Shown here: piece by piece, positions 56,328 to 64,000 of the stretch
Numbering within the stretch: position 1 is the stretch's first letter
How the letters are laid out: every line of letters starts with the position of its first letter
Origin: Rodentibacter caecimuris
Lineage (GTDB): Bacteria; Pseudomonadota; Gammaproteobacteria; Enterobacterales; Pasteurellaceae
NCBI RefSeq assembly: GCF_024622045.1
Contig: NZ_JANKBP010000014.1
Length of the DNA stretch: 64,000 bases
Reading direction: 5' to 3' (one strand)
The notes under the pieces: model-generated
What the model saw: only the letters and a program-made list of their open reading frames with translations
What the model was told of the DNA's origin: nothing
Database searches by the model: none
Program-made: the position numbers and the translations under genes

Positions 56328-57656
56328 ATGGACAATAAAAAATACCAGGTGTTTGTAAGTTCTACATATACAGATCTTATTGAGGTCAGAAATAAGGTTA
56401 TAAATAGTATTCTTTCAATGGAACAGTTTCCAGCTGGTATGGAGATGTTCAGTGCTGAAGATTCTCAGCAATGGGAGATAATAAAAAGAACGATAGATTC
56501 AAGTGATTATTATGTTGTAATAATTGGGCATAGGTACGGGAGTATTGAGCCTAAAGATGGAATCAGTTACACAGAAAAAGAATATGATTATGCTGTTTCT
56601 AAAGATATTCCTGTTTTAGCATTTATTCAGGATCGTAATGTAGCATTAAAACCTCATGAGAGAGAAAATGATAAAGATAAAGCTGATAAGTTAGATAAAT
56701 TTGTTGATAAGGCAAAAACTAGAATGTGCCAGTTTTGGACTGATTCTAATGACTTGATTTCTAAAGTTCCAACTGCACTATTTAAATCATTTTTAAATAA
56801 ACCACAAATTGGATGGATTAGGGGGAGTAATTCAATATCTCCTGAGGTTGTTAATGAATTGGCCCGATTAAGTAAGGAAAATAATGAATTAAAAAATAAA
56901 TTATTAGAGTTAGAAAGAGATAACGATATTCCTAATATTAATATTCAGCTAAATGGTGGTGATTCACTAGAGCTTTCTTATCCTGATAGATTTGAAGGAA
57001 CTATTAGTGTTCCTAAAATGTTAAAAAGAGAAAGTATAGAACCTGATTTATTAGAGTTTATTACGGATGGTGATATAGAACAGTATAATAGTAATATACC
57101 ATCAGAAGAGGAGATTTATAATTATAACAAAGCACAAATAAGAAATGAGCTGATAAGTAAGAATAAGTTTCCACTATTTTTCTCTATATCTAATATGGGA
57201 CAGGTAAAGGCGACAGATATACATATAGAGTTATCTTTCCCAAAAGAAATAAAATTGTTCTTTAAAGGAGAAGAGCCATCTCTAGAATTTATTAAAGATC
57301 CTAGACCATCTGATATTCTTTTGTCAGCAGAGAAAAAGAAACGAGAAGCGACTGATCCTGTAACTAAATTAATTAACCAATATAGTAACTTAGGTAGAGT
57401 GGTAGCCTCTCCATCTATACTACCTCCATTAAAATTAGAAAATTTGAACAGATCTTATAGAAAAGATCTCTATCTAAAAGATAATAATGTAGTTGTAATA
57501 AAAGTTGATAGTTTATTACAAACTTTAACAACTAAAATTGATAGAGATTTATTTATTGTTCCTTTAGAAAAAGGTAATTATGTTGTAGTTGCCTATATTA
57601 TATGTGAGCAGTATAAAGATGGTGTAGAGTTATCATTTCCATTAATTATCAAATAA
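56328..57656 (+). CDS. DUF4062-domain protein, possible defence gene
   Basis: This 442-residue protein starts with a DUF4062 domain (about residues 5-105): KYQVFVSSTYTDLIEVRN, SDYYVVIIGHRYGSI and GISYTEKEYDYA. A coiled-coil segment (about 183-202, LARLSKENNELKNKLLELE) links it to a C-terminal beta-rich region of unknown type. DUF4062 is a Rossmann-like fold often seen at the front of NTPase proteins in prokaryotic conflict systems. Codon use is AT-rich (many AGA and ATA) and no USS occurs in the gene, unlike its neighbours. It looks acquired. A defence role is inference. Confidence 0.75.
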   Translation: MDNKKYQVFVSSTYTDLIEVRNKVINSILSMEQFPAGMEMFSAEDSQQWEIIKRTIDSSDYYVVIIGHRYGSIEPKDGISYTEKEYDYAVSKDIPVLAFIQDRNVALKPHERENDKDKADKLDKFVDKAKTRMCQFWTDSNDLISKVPTALFKSFLNKPQIGWIRGSNSISPEVVNELARLSKENNELKNKLLELERDNDIPNINIQLNGGDSLELSYPDRFEGTISVPKMLKRESIEPDLLEFITDGDIEQYNSNIPSEEEIYNYNKAQIRNELISKNKFPLFFSISNMGQVKATDIHIELSFPKEIKLFFKGEEPSLEFIKDPRPSDILLSAEKKKREATDPVTKLINQYSNLGRVVASPSILPPLKLENLNRSYRKDLYLKDNNVVVIKVDSLLQTLTTKIDRDLFIVPLEKGNYVVVAYIICEQYKDGVELSFPLIIK

Positions 57657-57938
57657 GCGTCTTTCGATTTCTTTCGGGATTAATTTAGGGGCTGGAATCC
57701 AAATTTGTTTATGACGATTTAATTCGCCTTTTTCCAACAGGATACTGCTTTTCGGTACTTTGAAAATTTTGCTTAAGAATTTCAATAAATGTGCGTTTGC
57801 TTGCCCTTCTATGGGAGGCGCGGTAATGGTGATTTTGAGTTCTTCATTATGTATTCCAACAATTTGATCTTTGCTGGCTTTGGGTTGTAAAAAAATCTTC
57901 AAGCGAATGCCGTCGGGCATTTTTTCGATTGCTGACAT
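57642..57938 (-). CDS. yggU: DUF167 family protein YggU
   Basis: This 98-residue protein has the family motifs LKIFLQPKASKDQIVG and ITAPPIEGQANAHLLKFLSKIFKV. Function unknown. Its stop lies inside the 3' end of the convergent DUF4062 gene (15-base overlap). A hairpin separates it from yggT. Confidence 0.9.
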   Translation of the reverse strand: MSAIEKMPDGIRLKIFLQPKASKDQIVGIHNEELKITITAPPIEGQANAHLLKFLSKIFKVPKSSILLEKGELNRHKQIWIPAPKLIPKEIERRLFDN

Positions 57939-57952
57939 ATATCAATCTCGTA

Positions 57953-57980
57953 AAGAAAAGCCACGTAGAACGTGGCTGAG
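57953..57980 (-). terminator. Hairpin between yggT and yggU
   Basis: AGCCACGT (57959-57966) and ACGTGGCT (57970-57977) form a perfect 8-bp stem with a three-base loop. On the minus strand TTTTCTTT follows. Confidence 0.7.
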
Positions 57981-58002
57981 AACAGGTATTTTATGACCGC
58001 AC

Positions 58003-58557
58003 TTATCCTGCAATCACCCAAAGCCCTTGTAGCATATCAATCATAAAGTTATTGATAAATAATAAGATAAACACAATGACCATGGGTGAAAAATCAATCA
58101 CGCCGATAGTCGGCAAAATTTTTCTAACAGGGCGTAATAACGGCTCCGACAGTTGATAGAATGCGTAGAATATCGGATTGTTGCCACGATTAAACCAACT
58201 TGAAATCGCACCGATAAATAGCACATAGAAAATGGTCATTCCAATTGCTTTTAAAATGCTTAATAGGCCTAAAATTACCATCACATCAATCGCCAATCCA
58301 AAGTAAAGTAAGGATTTTAATGCGCCGAGGATAAAGATCAGCAGGACGGCTGAAGTATCTATATTTTTGATGATCGGCATCATTTTACGAATGGGTTTAA
58401 GTAGCGGTTCTGTAATTTTTACTATAAATTGTGAAAGAGGATTGTAGTAATCCACTTTCGCCAATTGTAGCCAAATGCGTAAAACCAACACCAGTGCATA
58501 AAGGTTGATGATTGAGCCGACAAATAATGCGGTTTGTGATAATTCCATTATAGCCAT
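58003..58557 (-). CDS. yggT: YggT-family membrane protein
   Basis: This is a 184-residue protein with two YGGT repeats (about 10-95 and 100-180), each a helix pair with motifs RIWLQLAKVDYYNPLSQF and ITEPLLKPIRKMMP, or SEPLLRPVRKILP. YggT proteins are linked to osmotic and envelope functions. Its start overlaps the corA 3' end by 10 bases. Confidence 0.9.
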   Translation of the reverse strand: MAIMELSQTALFVGSIINLYALVLVLRIWLQLAKVDYYNPLSQFIVKITEPLLKPIRKMMPIIKNIDTSAVLLIFILGALKSLLYFGLAIDVMVILGLLSILKAIGMTIFYVLFIGAISSWFNRGNNPIFYAFYQLSEPLLRPVRKILPTIGVIDFSPMVIVFILLFINNFMIDMLQGLWVIAG

Positions 58558-59495
58558 CCTTTTCGTTTGAAATAAATGTATGGTGTGAGTGCTGCGGAGA
58601 TCATTAAGCCGATAGCCATGGGGTAACCGTATTTGAAATGGAGCTCCGGCATAAATTCAAAGTTCATTCCGTAAGTGGATGCGACTAGTGTTGCCGGTAG
58701 GAACATAACGGATACTACCGAGAAAAATTTCATAATTTTGTTCTGCTCAATATTGATGTAACCCATTGCCGCTTGCATGAGAAAGTTCACTTTTTGGAAC
58801 AGTGATTCGTTGTGCGGTTGTAGGGATTCAATATCTCGTAGGATTTCTCGAGCCTGTTCCAGCTGGTTTGCCGGCAAACGGGTTTTGCGTACCAAAAAAC
58901 CGAGTGCGCGTTGGGTATCCATCAAGCATAGACGCACTTTAGAGCTGGTATCTTCCTGTTCGGTGAGCGTATTTAAGGCTTCATCAAACGCCTCACCTTG
59001 GGTTCCGTTTAAAATCACTCGACTTAATTCTTCTAGGTCAGCATAAACATTTTCGATGACATCGGCAAGTTGTTCGATTTTGGTTTCAAATAAATCGAGC
59101 AACACTTCATAAGCGTTAAATTCTAGTAAGCGTTGACTGCGGGATCGCATACGATATAAACGAAATGCGGGCAGTTCCCGATCCCGTAAGGTAAATAAGC
59201 GACCATCGCGGATGGTAAACGCCACACTGGCAAGATCCGCATAGTTATTTTCATCTTCACAGTAAAAGAATGAGTGTAAGTGTAAGCCGTCTTCGTCTTC
59301 AAAGAAACGGGCGGACGCTTCAATATCTTCTAATTCAAGGAAAGAGGCAAGGCTTTGCCCTAAGCTTTCTTGTAGCATTTCACGCTCTTCGCCGGTAGGT
59401 TCAAGCAAATCAAGCCAGATTGCGCTGTTGAGATCCGTTTGATCTTCATCGATCCGAAATAAACGGGAATCGTTGATAGTAAAAGCATTGATCAT
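58548..59495 (-). CDS. corA: Magnesium/cobalt channel CorA
   Basis: CorA is the constitutive magnesium channel of the inner membrane. The 315-residue protein has a long cytoplasmic N-terminal part and two C-terminal helices, with the signature YGMNFEFMPE at the pore mouth. It ends with the basic KRKGWL tail. Length matches. It leads corA-yggT-yggU. The 3' overlap with yggT supports one transcript. Confidence 0.96.
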   Translation of the reverse strand: MINAFTINDSRLFRIDEDQTDLNSAIWLDLLEPTGEEREMLQESLGQSLASFLELEDIEASARFFEDEDGLHLHSFFYCEDENNYADLASVAFTIRDGRLFTLRDRELPAFRLYRMRSRSQRLLEFNAYEVLLDLFETKIEQLADVIENVYADLEELSRVILNGTQGEAFDEALNTLTEQEDTSSKVRLCLMDTQRALGFLVRKTRLPANQLEQAREILRDIESLQPHNESLFQKVNFLMQAAMGYINIEQNKIMKFFSVVSVMFLPATLVASTYGMNFEFMPELHFKYGYPMAIGLMISAALTPYIYFKRKGWL

Positions 59496-59779
59496 TTCAT
59501 ACTCCTTTTGGGATTATGAACAGTTAACCGTGAACAAAAGAATGTCAAACGAATAAAAGTGCGGTTAAAAATTGCGGTATTTTCGTTTGCTGTTAAGGAT
59601 GCCGAAATCGGTAAATCTACCGACGAACTCTCGCCGATAGCCGTTTGGCATTGGGCGGGAGTCTAAAGCGATATTCGGTATCGACTATGACTGTCCAAAG
59701 TGTGTGTCCTTCTCATTAAAAAATCGGGCGAATGTTACGCTTGAAAGGGGAATTCGTCAAGTTTTTGTGGAAAATAAAT
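59496..59779. other. Intergenic region between corA and yajG
   Basis: About 285 bases contain one USS (AAGTGCGGT at 59558-59566) and no convincing gene. The GC-richer part at about 59600-59700 could be decayed coding sequence, but it matches nothing I know. Confidence 0.4.
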
Positions 59780-59798
59780 GGGGCAAAATGCCCCAAAC
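59776..59798 (-). terminator. Terminator of yajG
   Basis: GGGGCA and TGCCCC form a short perfect stem at 59780-59794. A moderately T-rich stretch (ATTTATTTTCC) follows on the minus strand. Confidence 0.65.
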
Positions 59799-59802
59799 AG
59801 GA

Positions 59803-60402
59803 TTAGCGGGTATATTGATTGATTGCTGTCGCGACTTCTTGATCTTGGTAGATATTATTAACAATGTCTTTGAAGGTCTCGCCAAGCACTTTTTGAATTT
59901 CGTCATTGTCGGCATTAAATGCGCCGGATTGTGAGCGGCTCACATTAAAGTCTTTGTTATATTTTCCGCCGGTTCCCTGCACATGTACGGTCACTCGAAT
60001 TTTACTGTTGAGATTGTAACGTAAATTGCCTTGATCCACTTGAGTGAAAAAATCTTTTATTTCAACGGTTACACCTGCATTTGAATTGTTTACCTGTCCG
60101 ATGCGGAATCCCTTGCTTACCAAATTTTGTTGCATCACTTGTTGGAATAATTGCGTTACATTCGGAGAAGCATTGAGTTTCACTAATTCCCCGTTTTTTA
60201 CGTAACTGGCGACATCTTGTTTTGAGCGGGAATCGCTGGTAGTGACATAAACAACGGCAGATTGATTAACATTCATGGAAGCACTTGGCGCAGGCGGTGT
60301 GAATGTTAATGTATTGGATTGAGTTTGGCAGCCGGCAAGAAACATTGTCGCAACAGTGAGACCGGTAAAAGATAATGTTTTGATTTTATTCGAGAGTTTC
60401 AT
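59803..60402 (-). CDS. yajG: YajG-family lipoprotein
   Basis: This 199-residue protein has a lipoprotein signal with lipobox LAGC at about residues 22-25. The mature part fits YajG, with SRSKQDVASY, LFQQVMQQNLVSKGF and QGNLRYNLNSKIRV. Function is unknown. It is divergent from bolA; yajG and bolA are also neighbours in E. coli, and that supports the call. Confidence 0.86.
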   Translation of the reverse strand: MKLSNKIKTLSFTGLTVATMFLAGCQTQSNTLTFTPPAPSASMNVNQSAVVYVTTSDSRSKQDVASYVKNGELVKLNASPNVTQLFQQVMQQNLVSKGFRIGQVNNSNAGVTVEIKDFFTQVDQGNLRYNLNSKIRVTVHVQGTGGKYNKDFNVSRSQSGAFNADNDEIQKVLGETFKDIVNNIYQDQEVATAINQYTR

Positions 60403-60495
60403 AATTTCCTCAATTAAGCGGGTTGATTTGTGTTATTCTTGCAGACTTAATGGCGGATGTATAGCCTTCCAACAAAATTTTATTGGAGATTAATG

Positions 60496-60807
60496 ATGTC
60501 AAAGCAACAAGAATTATTGGATAAAATAAGCGCTGAATTTCAACCGCACTTTGCAACGGTAGAAAATGAAAGTCACATGCATAGTTCCGGTCGTGGTGCA
60601 AATTCTCACTTTAAATTAGTTATTGTGAGTGATGTTTTTGATGGGATGAGTAAGGTTAAACGCCATCAAAAATTGTATCAATTATTTGCCGATGATTTAA
60701 AAAGCGGCATTCATGCCTTAGCGCTATATCTTTATACAAGAAAAGAATGGGAAGAGCGTGGTGAGGTATTTCCAAATTCACCAAACTGTGTCGGAGTTGG
60801 ATTATAA
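60496..60807 (+). CDS. bolA: BolA family protein
   Basis: This 103-residue protein starts MSKQQELLDKISAEF. I chose the second of two adjacent ATGs because GGAG is seven bases before it. The BolA signature is present: VENESHMHSSGRGANSHFKL and FDGMSKVKRHQKLY. BolA works with monothiol glutaredoxins in iron-sulfur handling and as a morphology regulator. A USS is part of its 5' codons. Confidence 0.95.
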   Translation: MSKQQELLDKISAEFQPHFATVENESHMHSSGRGANSHFKLVIVSDVFDGMSKVKRHQKLYQLFADDLKSGIHALALYLYTRKEWEERGEVFPNSPNCVGVGL

Positions 60808-61132
60808 TTTGATTGTTTTCTGCTCATAACTCTTTGTGTGTATCTTTCAAAAAGTTCACAATTTTTTCACAAAAAGTGTGGGTTAAAGTGGAATGAAGCG
60901 CAGATTTTAGCTAGAATAAGTCGTTTTAATTTTTATATTTTCAATTTTTTGATGTTGTAAAAGCTCAATTACTTTGTCAAAAAATTAAACCGATTTGAGT
61001 TTTTTATTTATGTGTCAGTAGTTAATACTTTAACGGTTTAACGTATTCTCTGTCACGCTCAAACACGAGATTGCATTTAACCTTGTTTATTTGCAGTCGT
61101 ATTTTTTAACCTTGAAAAGTAGTGCAAACAGT
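60808..61132 (+). other. Leader region of the nqr operon
   Basis: This 325-base AT-rich stretch between bolA and nqrA must contain the nqr promoter. I saw no gene, no uptake signal and no clear terminator for bolA. Confidence 0.5.
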
Positions 61133-62476
61133 ATGATTACAATTAAGAAAGGCTTGGATCTTCCTATCGCAGGAAAACCGGCACAAGTAATCCACAGCGG
61201 TAACGTTGTGAATCAAGTTGCGATTCTTGGTGAGGAGTATGTGGGGATGCGTCCTTCTATGAAGGTACGTGAAGGTGATGTTGTTAAGAAAGGACAAGTG
61301 CTTTTTGAAGACAAGAAAAATCCCGGTGTGGTTTTCACAGCCCCTGCAAGTGGTACTATCACAGCAATAAATCGTGGCGAAAAACGTGTATTACAATCTG
61401 TGGTCATTAATGTGGAAGGCGATGAACAAATCACTTTCGCAAAATACAATGCAGATGAACTCAATACGCTTTCTTCCGAACAAGTAAAACAAAATCTTGT
61501 GGAGTCAGGCTTATGGACGGCATTACGTACGCGTCCTTTTAGCAAAGTTCCTACACTTGAAAGCGAACCTTCTTCTATCTTTGTGAATGCGATGGATACT
61601 AATCCTCTCGCGGCTGATCCTGAAGTCGTGTTAAAAGAGCACTGGCAAGATTTCATCAACGGTTTAACCGTGTTAAGTCGTTTATTCCCTAGCAAGCCGT
61701 TACATCTGTGTAAAACAGGCAATATGAATATTCCGGCTGTGGATTTATCAAATCTTCAAATCCATGACTTTGGTGGAGTACATCCGGCAGGTCTGGTGGG
61801 AACCCATATTCACTTTATTGATCCGGTAGGCGGACATAAAACCGTATGGCATATTAATTATCAAGATGTTATTGCTATCGGTAAATTATTCACAACCGGT
61901 GAACTTTGTGTTGAGAGAGTGATTTCTCTTGCCGGTCCTCAAGTGAAAAATCCACGTCTGATCCGTACCGTGATTGGCGTAAATCTTTCACAATTAGTGC
62001 AAGACGAGCTAAGTGCGGGCGAAAATCGTGTGATTTCCGGTTCTGTGCTATGCGGTAATACCGCGAAAGGCGCACATGACTATTTGGGTCGTTATGCGTT
62101 ACAGGTTTCGGTTATTATAGAAGGCAATGAAAAAGAGTTCTTTGGTTGGATTACACCGCAACCTAATAAATATTCCATTACCCGTACCGTATTAGGACAT
62201 TTTGGTAAAAAATTATTTAATTTTACCACTGCGGAAAATGGTGGTGAGCGTGCAATGGTACCAATCGGTAACTATGAGCGTGTTATGCCGTTGGATATTT
62301 TACCAACATTATTGCTCCGTGATTTAATCGCAGGTGATACTGATGGTGCTCAAGCATTAGGTTGTTTAGAGTTGGATGAAGAAGATTTGGCACTTTGTTC
62401 CTTTGTTTGCCCGGGCAAATATGAATATGGTTCCATCTTACGTCAAGCTTTAGAAAAGATTGAGAAGGAAGGTTAG
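61133..62476 (+). CDS. nqrA: Na+-translocating NADH:quinone reductase subunit A
   Basis: Na-NQR oxidises NADH, reduces ubiquinone and pumps sodium. NqrA is the cytoplasmic quinone-associated subunit. The 447-residue protein from ATG 61133 starts MITIKKGLDLPIAGKPAQVI, as in Vibrio and Haemophilus. Upstream in-frame codons are not conserved. It is the first gene of the operon. Confidence 0.96.
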   Translation: MITIKKGLDLPIAGKPAQVIHSGNVVNQVAILGEEYVGMRPSMKVREGDVVKKGQVLFEDKKNPGVVFTAPASGTITAINRGEKRVLQSVVINVEGDEQITFAKYNADELNTLSSEQVKQNLVESGLWTALRTRPFSKVPTLESEPSSIFVNAMDTNPLAADPEVVLKEHWQDFINGLTVLSRLFPSKPLHLCKTGNMNIPAVDLSNLQIHDFGGVHPAGLVGTHIHFIDPVGGHKTVWHINYQDVIAIGKLFTTGELCVERVISLAGPQVKNPRLIRTVIGVNLSQLVQDELSAGENRVISGSVLCGNTAKGAHDYLGRYALQVSVIIEGNEKEFFGWITPQPNKYSITRTVLGHFGKKLFNFTTAENGGERAMVPIGNYERVMPLDILPTLLLRDLIAGDTDGAQALGCLELDEEDLALCSFVCPGKYEYGSILRQALEKIEKEG

Positions 62477-62478
62477 AA

Positions 62479-63714
62479 ATGGGTTTAAAAAATCTTTTAG
62501 AAAAAATGGAACCCGCGTTTTTACCGGGAGGTAAATACAGCAAGCTTTACCCGATCTTTGAATCGATTTATACCTTGCTTTATACACCGGGTACGGTAAC
62601 GCACAAAAACACACACGTGCGTGATGCATTAGATTCAAAACGTATGATGATCACCGTGTTCCTCGCATTATTTCCAGCGATTTTCTATGGTATATACAAT
62701 GTGGGTAATCAAGCGATCCCTGCATTGAATCAATTAGGCAATTTAGAGCAATTAATTGCAAATGATTGGCACTATGCACTGGCTAACGGTTTAGGGTTGG
62801 ATTTAACCTTAAACGCAGGTTGGGGCAGTAAAATGGCCTTAGGTGCAATTTTCTTCCTACCGATTTACTTGGTGGTATTTACCGTTTGTACGATGTGGGA
62901 ATTATTATTCTCTGTGGTACGTGGTCACGAAGTTAATGAAGGGATGTTTGTTTCTACGATTCTTTTCGCCTTAATTGTTCCGCCAACTTTACCATTATGG
63001 CAAGCCGCACTTGGTATCAGTTTTGGTATCGTGGTGGCAAAAGAAATCTTCGGTGGTGTAGGTCGTAACTTTATGAACCCTGCGCTTGCCGGTCGTGCTT
63101 TCCTATTTTTTGCTTATCCAGCACAAATTTCCGGTGATACTGTATGGACTGCTGCGGATGGTTTCTCTGGAGCAACCGCACTTTCACAGTGGTCACAAGC
63201 GGGTCAAGGTGCGTTGCAACACATCGTAACCGGACAACCAATCTCTTGGATGGATGCGTTTATTGGTAATATCCCGGGCTCAATGGGCGAAGTTTCAACC
63301 TTAGCGATCTTAGTTGGCGGCGCAATCATTGTTTTCACCCGAATTGCCTCGTGGCGTATTATCGCAGGGGTGATGATTGGTATGATTGCAACCTCAACAT
63401 TGTTTAACTTAATTGGTTCTGAAACGAATCAGATGTTCTCAATGCCTTGGCACTGGCATCTTGTTTTAGGTGGCTTTGCACTAGGTATGGTGTTTATGGC
63501 AACGGATCCGGTTTCAGCATCGTTCACCAATACAGGTAAATGGTGGTATGGTGCGTTGATAGGTGTAATGGCGGTATTAATTCGTACTGTGAATCCGGCT
63601 TATCCGGAAGGAATGATGTTAGCGATTCTGTTTGCAAACTTATTTGCACCAATTTTTGACTACATCGTTGTTCAAGCAAATATCAAACGTCGGAGAGCAA
63701 GAACAAATGGCTAA
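62479..63714 (+). CDS. nqrB: Na+-translocating NADH:quinone reductase subunit B
   Basis: This 411-residue membrane protein has about ten helices. It includes the FMN-attachment region DGFSGATALSQW, in which the Thr carries covalently bound FMN in the family. The start is two bases after the nqrA stop. A USS is in the codons just after that motif. Confidence 0.96.
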   Translation: MGLKNLLEKMEPAFLPGGKYSKLYPIFESIYTLLYTPGTVTHKNTHVRDALDSKRMMITVFLALFPAIFYGIYNVGNQAIPALNQLGNLEQLIANDWHYALANGLGLDLTLNAGWGSKMALGAIFFLPIYLVVFTVCTMWELLFSVVRGHEVNEGMFVSTILFALIVPPTLPLWQAALGISFGIVVAKEIFGGVGRNFMNPALAGRAFLFFAYPAQISGDTVWTAADGFSGATALSQWSQAGQGALQHIVTGQPISWMDAFIGNIPGSMGEVSTLAILVGGAIIVFTRIASWRIIAGVMIGMIATSTLFNLIGSETNQMFSMPWHWHLVLGGFALGMVFMATDPVSASFTNTGKWWYGALIGVMAVLIRTVNPAYPEGMMLAILFANLFAPIFDYIVVQANIKRRRARTNG

Positions 63715-64000
63715 GTTTAATAAAGACAGTGTAGGCGGCACAATTCTTGTGGTGTTGCTCCTGAGTTTAGTTTGTTCCATTATTGTTGCTGGTTCCGCAG
63801 TGATGTTAAAACCTGCACAAGAAGAGCAAAAATTACTCGACAAACAAAAAAATATCCTAAACGTTGCAGGACTTTTACAGGAAAAAACAAATGTAAAAGA
63901 AACCTATGCAAAATTTATTGAACCACGTTTTGTTGATTTGGCAACAGGTGATTATGTTCAACAGCCTGATGATTATCAAGAGGCGATTCCTGCCGAACAA
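63707..64000 (+). CDS. nqrC: Na+-translocating NADH:quinone reductase subunit C (3' end outside window)
   Basis: The first 98 codons are present, starting MAKFNKDSVGGTILVVLLLS, with the single N-terminal membrane helix (about 11-33). NqrC carries a second covalent FMN near its C-terminus, which lies outside. It overlaps nqrB by eight bases. Confidence 0.94.
   Translation, partial: MAKFNKDSVGGTILVVLLLSLVCSIIVAGSAVMLKPAQEEQKLLDKQKNILNVAGLLQEKTNVKETYAKFIEPRFVDLATGDYVQQPDDYQEAIPAEQ

Noticed and set aside
59560..59760. Possible decayed gene between corA and yajG
   Set aside because: Short protein-like stretches exist but with a stop and no recognisable motif.

Overview
This window comes from a member of the Pasteurellaceae of the Haemophilus / Aggregatibacter / Pasteurella type. 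The strongest clue is the Haemophilus-type DNA uptake signal (USS), the 9-mer AAGTGCGGT or its complement, which occurs at least 40 times in genes and between them, often as inverted pairs that look like terminators. Gene content and order also fit, for example xerD / hcaT-like / proC / rdgC, aroK-aroB-dam, secM-secA-mutT, pgk-fbaA, cdaR / gntP-type permease / garK, and nqrABC. The species cannot be fixed from reading alone.

Layout. (1) 1-4470 is the 3' end of an Rhs polymorphic-toxin locus: the end of a full Rhs protein with a papain-like tip and a membrane immunity candidate, then a frameshifted orphan tip with its immunity gene, a remnant tip with a secreted immunity-like protein, and an orphan core fragment. 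(2) 4554-9714 is a glycerate-use module (CdaR regulator, GntP-family permease, glycerate kinase), interrupted by an AT-rich MFS gene with an in-frame stop and a decayed second copy of the cdaR 3' end. (3) 9720-14020 holds xerD, an MFS gene, proC and rdgC, bracketed by two inverted copies of a MITE-like element. (4) 14064-24000 holds a queuosine-precursor transporter with a likely preQ1 riboswitch, a 2661-residue trimeric autotransporter adhesin very rich in N-X-S/T sequons, and an XRE regulator. (5) 24576-42803 is housekeeping: glutathione reductase, MurQ, transporters, ygiBC, enolase, PurB, HflD, TrpS, RNase T2, Pgk and class II aldolase. (6) 42871-45161 has two surface-polysaccharide genes. 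(7) 45422-56106 holds aroK-aroB-dam, a DciA-like gene, secM-secA-mutT and, on the other strand, leuS, lptE and holA. (8) 56328-57656 is an AT-rich DUF4062 gene without USS, a possible defence island. (9) 57642-64000 has corA-yggT-yggU, yajG, bolA and the start of the nqr operon.

Most of the window is ordinary chromosome. The accessory biology lies in the Rhs locus, the MFS insertion beside cdaR, the MITE-like pair, the giant adhesin with its neighbouring regulator, and the DUF4062 gene. No tRNA, rRNA or CRISPR array was recognised. References to H. influenzae gene order are from memory of that genome and were not searched.
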